From assembly GCF_031846515.1 (NCBI RefSeq), contig NZ_JAVRHO010000016.1, positions 1-64,000 on the forward strand: a stretch of 64,000 bases of DNA, in the 5' to 3' direction. The notes below the pieces were generated by a model that worked only from the letters and a program-made list of their open reading frames with translations, made no database searches and was not told the DNA's origin. Shown one piece after another: positions 63,834 through 64,000 of this stretch. A program made the translations under genes and the position numbers. The DNA is from Autumnicola lenta. Its GTDB lineage: Bacteria > Bacteroidota > Bacteroidia > Flavobacteriales > Flavobacteriaceae. Each line of letters opens with the position of its first letter. Within the stretch, counting starts at the first letter, position 1.

Positions 63834-63892
63834 GTTATAAACTATAAACCGTAAGCTAAAAAAGCCTACAGCCATAAGCCTAAAGCATTTTT

Positions 63893-64000
63893 CAGTGAAG
63901 GATGTGGTCTGGAATTTAGATATAGATTTCAACAGGTTCTTGCAAATAGCAGGGTTCAGCCCACGAATTAGAATATTTCTTTATTCTGGCTAAGGATCTT
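63893..64000 (+). pseudogene. Degenerate four-helix-bundle gene, copy 3 (runs off the edge)
   Basis: Three pieces in three frames are visible: SEGCG, DFNRFLQIA, and GSAHELEYFFILAKDL. These are consecutive segments of the same protein as copy 2, so at least two frameshifts and a deletion have happened. The AAAAAAGCCTACAGCC word precedes it (about 63857). Confidence 0.78.

Overview
The window reads as a chromosomal segment of a marine-type member of the Flavobacteriaceae (Bacteroidota). This is inferred from the AT-rich sequence, the Bacteroidota promoter form (TTG, 19 bases, TAnnTTTG) upstream of several genes, the Bat aerotolerance operon, the IPExxxVDY-family protein, and gene types and order resembling Gramella or Salegentibacter. 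I saw no rRNA, tRNA, CRISPR array or complete insertion sequence.

Region 1 (about 0-31 kb) is mainly housekeeping. It holds an OmpA-type protein with calcium-binding repeats, kbl, an AddA/RecB-like helicase-nuclease and sodA, then a 1-kb intergenic stretch with a 233-bp tandem array. Next come purF, a PfkB kinase, rnhA, purN, the acpP-fabF-rnc run, pyk, dinB, an SDR/CYTH pair, a PAP2 phosphatase with a membrane cyclase, and a four-gene RND efflux operon headed by its own GbsR/MarR regulator. An outer-membrane phospholipase A and an isoaspartyl peptidase follow.

Region 2 (about 30-40 kb) is mixed. It contains a lone DUF3800 gene, an ECF sigma factor with a membrane partner and two palindromic sites upstream, 3-hydroxyanthranilate dioxygenase, an acyl-ACP desaturase, and an AlbA_2-domain protein directly abutting a metallophosphatase. 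It also holds the first of three decayed four-helix-bundle genes.

Region 3 (40.5-54 kb) is the MoxR-DUF58-BatABCDE operon with an extra two-membrane-segment protein, then a SulP transporter and beta-carbonic anhydrase (a probable bicarbonate pair), CvpA, and a frameshifted membrane-protein pseudogene.

Region 4 (54-64 kb) is accessory. A GDP-L-fucose pathway (manC, gmd, fcl) is interrupted by a broken four-helix-bundle gene and a DUF559 gene. It is followed by an MntA-HepT toxin-antitoxin pair, a RhuM-Fic/Doc fusion, a remnant of an AAA/DUF4143 ATPase, a PIN-domain toxin-antitoxin pair and another four-helix-bundle relic. Several families of short dispersed repeats fill the gaps, and one has entered the fcl reading frame as about 37 extra residues.

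The most notable observations are the tandem array, whose hairpin shows a paired base change between copies (a candidate structured RNA), the in-frame repeat insertion in fcl, and the recurrent decay of four-helix-bundle genes beside the same short repeat.
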